The notes beneath the pieces were generated by a model. That model did no database searches, was not told where the DNA came from, and saw nothing but the letters and a program-made list of their open reading frames with translations. Made by a program: the position numbers and the translations under genes. A stretch of DNA of 7,964 nucleotides from Desulfomicrobium sp. (GTDB lineage Bacteria; Desulfobacterota; Desulfovibrionia; Desulfovibrionales; Desulfomicrobiaceae). The stretch is taken from NCBI GenBank assembly GCA_003542385.1, contig DPKT01000248.1, positions 1-7,964 of the forward strand, written 5' to 3'. Positions 6,592-7,964 of this stretch are shown piece by piece (the first letter of the stretch is position 1; each line of letters begins with the position of its first letter).

Positions 6592-7428
6592 ATGAAAATC
6601 ATAGACTTCCGTTTCCGGCCCAACACCCCGGAAATCATAAACGGCATCAAGAACAGCGCCATGTTCAAGGCCGCCTGCAAGGCCATCGGCTTCGACGCCC
6701 GCAAGCCGCAGCCCCTGGACGAGATCGTCGCCGATCTGGACAGACGCGGCGTCGAGCTCGCCGTCATCACCGGCCGAGACTGCGAGACCACCTACGGCTC
6801 GCCGGCCAACAACGGCAGCGTCCTCGACTTCTGCCGGGCGTACCCCAAGAAGTTCGTCGGGTTCTGGGGCGTCGACCCCCACAAGAAGATGGCCGCCGTG
6901 TACGACATCGTGCGCGCCGTGGAGGAACACGGCATGAGGGGCGTGGCCATCGACCCCTACCTGGCCCACATCCCCGCCTGCGAGGCCCGCTACTATCCCG
7001 TCTACGCCAAGTGCGCCGAGCTGAACCTGCCCGTGTTCGTGACCATGGCTCCCCCGCCGCAGGTCGCCGGCGCCATCATGGACTACGCCGACCCGCGTCA
7101 CGTGGACCAGGTGGCCCGCGACTTCCCGGAGCTGACCATCATCATGAGCCACGGGGGCTACCCCTACGTCAACGAGGCCGTCTACGCCTGCCTGCGCAAC
7201 GCCAACGTCTACATGGACTTCTCGGAGTACGAGCGCGCGCCCATGGCCGACGTCTTCGTGCAGGCCATGAGCACCATCATTCAGGACAAGGTCGTCTTCG
7301 CCAGCGCCCACCCCTTCATCGAACTGGCCGACGCACTTGCGGCGTATGAAGAGTTCCCCTTGAGCGATGACGTGCGCCGCAAAGTCATGTACGGGACCGC
7401 ATGCCGCATCCTGAACATCGCCATCTGA
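6592..7428 (+). CDS. Amidohydrolase-fold (Amidohydro_2-like) protein lacking most metal ligands
   Basis: This 278-residue cytoplasmic protein has the TIM-barrel layout of the amidohydrolase-2/TatD-like superfamily. It starts IIDFRFRP and shows FVGFWGVDPH (88-97), GMRGVAIDP (114-122), LPVFVTMAPPP (146-156), IIMSHGGYPYVNEAV (183-197) and VVFASAHPF (234-242). In active metal-dependent members the first strand carries HxH, but here the equivalents are R7 and R9. The strand-5 histidine appears to be T151, and the final aspartate of the usual GSDYP motif appears to be A239. Only H187 of SHGG remains. It is therefore unlikely to be an ordinary metallohydrolase; it could be a metal-free enzyme, an arginine-lined anion binder or a decarboxylase-like relative. 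CAGGAGA about 8 bases upstream supports the ATG. The gaps on both sides are 91 bp with hairpins, so it is probably in the transporter operon. Known isethionate catabolism has no obvious need for it. Fold assignment is fairly sure; function is unknown. Confidence 0.8.
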   Translation: MKIIDFRFRPNTPEIINGIKNSAMFKAACKAIGFDARKPQPLDEIVADLDRRGVELAVITGRDCETTYGSPANNGSVLDFCRAYPKKFVGFWGVDPHKKMAAVYDIVRAVEEHGMRGVAIDPYLAHIPACEARYYPVYAKCAELNLPVFVTMAPPPQVAGAIMDYADPRHVDQVARDFPELTIIMSHGGYPYVNEAVYACLRNANVYMDFSEYERAPMADVFVQAMSTIIQDKVVFASAHPFIELADALAAYEEFPLSDDVRRKVMYGTACRILNIAI

Positions 7429-7433
7429 TCATT

Positions 7434-7468
7434 CCTCCGTGGGGCTCCGCCCCGGCACCCCACGGAGG
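7434..7468 (+). terminator. Hairpin between the amidohydrolase-like gene and tauE
   Basis: CCTCCGTGGGG (7434-7444) and CCCCACGGAGG (7458-7468) pair over 11 bp around a 13-base loop. A competing inner stem (GGGGC/GCCCC) is also possible. There is no T-run after it. It begins 6 bp after the amidohydrolase-like stop codon, so it probably marks or protects the 3' end of that message, with transcription possibly continuing into the exporter gene. Confidence 0.55.
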
Positions 7469-7519
7469 GCAACCGTCCACGAAGAAACCGAGCCTCCCCG
7501 CAGCAGCCAGGAACGCCGC

Positions 7520-7964
7520 ATGGACATGACCCACGCCATTCTCACCACCCTCGCCGGCTGGCTGCTGGGCGGATTCATCAACGGCATCGTCGGCTTCGGC
7601 GCGGCCTTGGTGGCCATGCCCGTCGTGGCCCTGGGCCTCGACATGCGCACCGCCGTGCCCACATGCGGGCTCGTGGTGCTCGCCCTCAACATCCAGATGG
7701 CCTGGAGCTACCGCGCCCATCTGGACACTTCCGGCATCCGAGCGCTCCTCCTGGGGGCCTTGCCCGGAGCGGCGACGGGCGTACTGCTCCTGCGGCACTT
7801 CCCGGAATCCTGGCTCAAGACGGGCCTGGGGCTCCTGCTCGCGGCCTACGCCCTGTGGGGGCTCTGCAGCGCACAGCCCCATGCCAGACGGCTGGCGGCC
7901 GGCTGGGGCGCACTGGCGGGGTTCCTGTCGACGAGCCTGGGCACGGCCTTCGGATTCAACGGCC
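7520..7964 (+). CDS. TauE/SafE-family anion (probable sulfite) exporter, N-terminal part
   Basis: The first 148 codons of a membrane protein are visible and the frame is still open at the right edge; the family is usually about 250 residues. The ATG at 7520 follows AGGA by 7 bases; an in-frame ATG two codons later is the alternative. The first segment has the family signature GGFINGIVGFGAALVAMPVV (residues 17-36). It is followed by hydrophobic spans near 48-60, 72-91 and 101-115. A second-repeat start, GFLSTSLGTAFGFNG (134-148), resembles the GxxxGxxGxGG pattern, as expected for a protein with an internal duplication. Members near sulfonate-degrading genes are thought to export sulfite or sulfonates, which suits a locus whose lyase releases sulfite. 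The substrate is inferred from context only. It lies 91 bp after the amidohydrolase-like gene, probably in the same operon but behind a hairpin. Confidence 0.82.
   Translation, partial: MDMTHAILTTLAGWLLGGFINGIVGFGAALVAMPVVALGLDMRTAVPTCGLVVLALNIQMAWSYRAHLDTSGIRALLLGALPGAATGVLLLRHFPESWLKTGLGLLLAAYALWGLCSAQPHARRLAAGWGALAGFLSTSLGTAFGFNG

Noticed and set aside
3406..6791. Long minus-strand open frames (3406-4557 and 4554-6791) opposite dctP and dctQM
   Set aside because: They are His-, Gly- and Asp-rich low-complexity translations opposite well-supported genes, as expected of antisense frames in high-GC DNA.
1..7964. CRISPR arrays, tRNA or rRNA genes, insertion sequences, phage attachment sites
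   Set aside because: No spaced direct-repeat array, cloverleaf, transposase or terminal inverted repeats were seen on either strand.

Overview
The window looks like part of a chromosome from a high-GC sulfite- or sulfate-reducing member of the Desulfovibrionaceae (Desulfovibrio/Bilophila relatives). The reasons are a glycyl radical isethionate sulfite-lyase, a matching TRAP uptake system, two divergent sigma-54-type promoters and strongly GC-biased third codon positions. The taxon is inferred from gene content only; no taxonomic marker gene is present.

Layout. Positions 1-2786 (minus strand) hold a two-gene unit read leftward. It consists of islA, the 830-residue isethionate sulfite-lyase, followed after a terminator-like hairpin by islB, its radical-SAM activating enzyme, which runs off the left edge. 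Positions 2787-3444 are a 658-bp AT-richer divergent control region. It has a sigma-54 (-24/-12) element facing each way, three copies of a GCATTTTNGC motif between them that could bind an enhancer-binding protein, and a potential pseudoknot at the start of the islA leader. Positions 3445-7964 (plus strand) hold dctP (periplasmic solute-binding protein), dctQM (fused small and large TRAP membrane subunits), an amidohydrolase-fold gene that has lost most canonical metal ligands, and the first 148 codons of a TauE/SafE anion exporter that runs off the right edge.

How it works together. DctP should capture isethionate (2-hydroxyethanesulfonate) in the periplasm and DctQM should move it in with sodium. 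IslB installs a glycyl radical on G805 of IslA. IslA then cleaves the C-S bond to give acetaldehyde and sulfite, and sulfite feeds dissimilatory respiration to sulfide. The TauE-type protein may handle excess sulfite. The role of the amidohydrolase-like protein is unknown and is the least explained part of the locus. Genes for acetaldehyde conversion, the regulator and sulfite reduction are not in this window.

The core system (IslA/IslB plus TRAP) is known biology. The less ordinary points are the divergent sigma-54 architecture with shared repeats, a hairpin in every intergenic gap within the two transcription units, the possible 5' pseudoknot, and the metal-ligand-poor amidohydrolase homologue.
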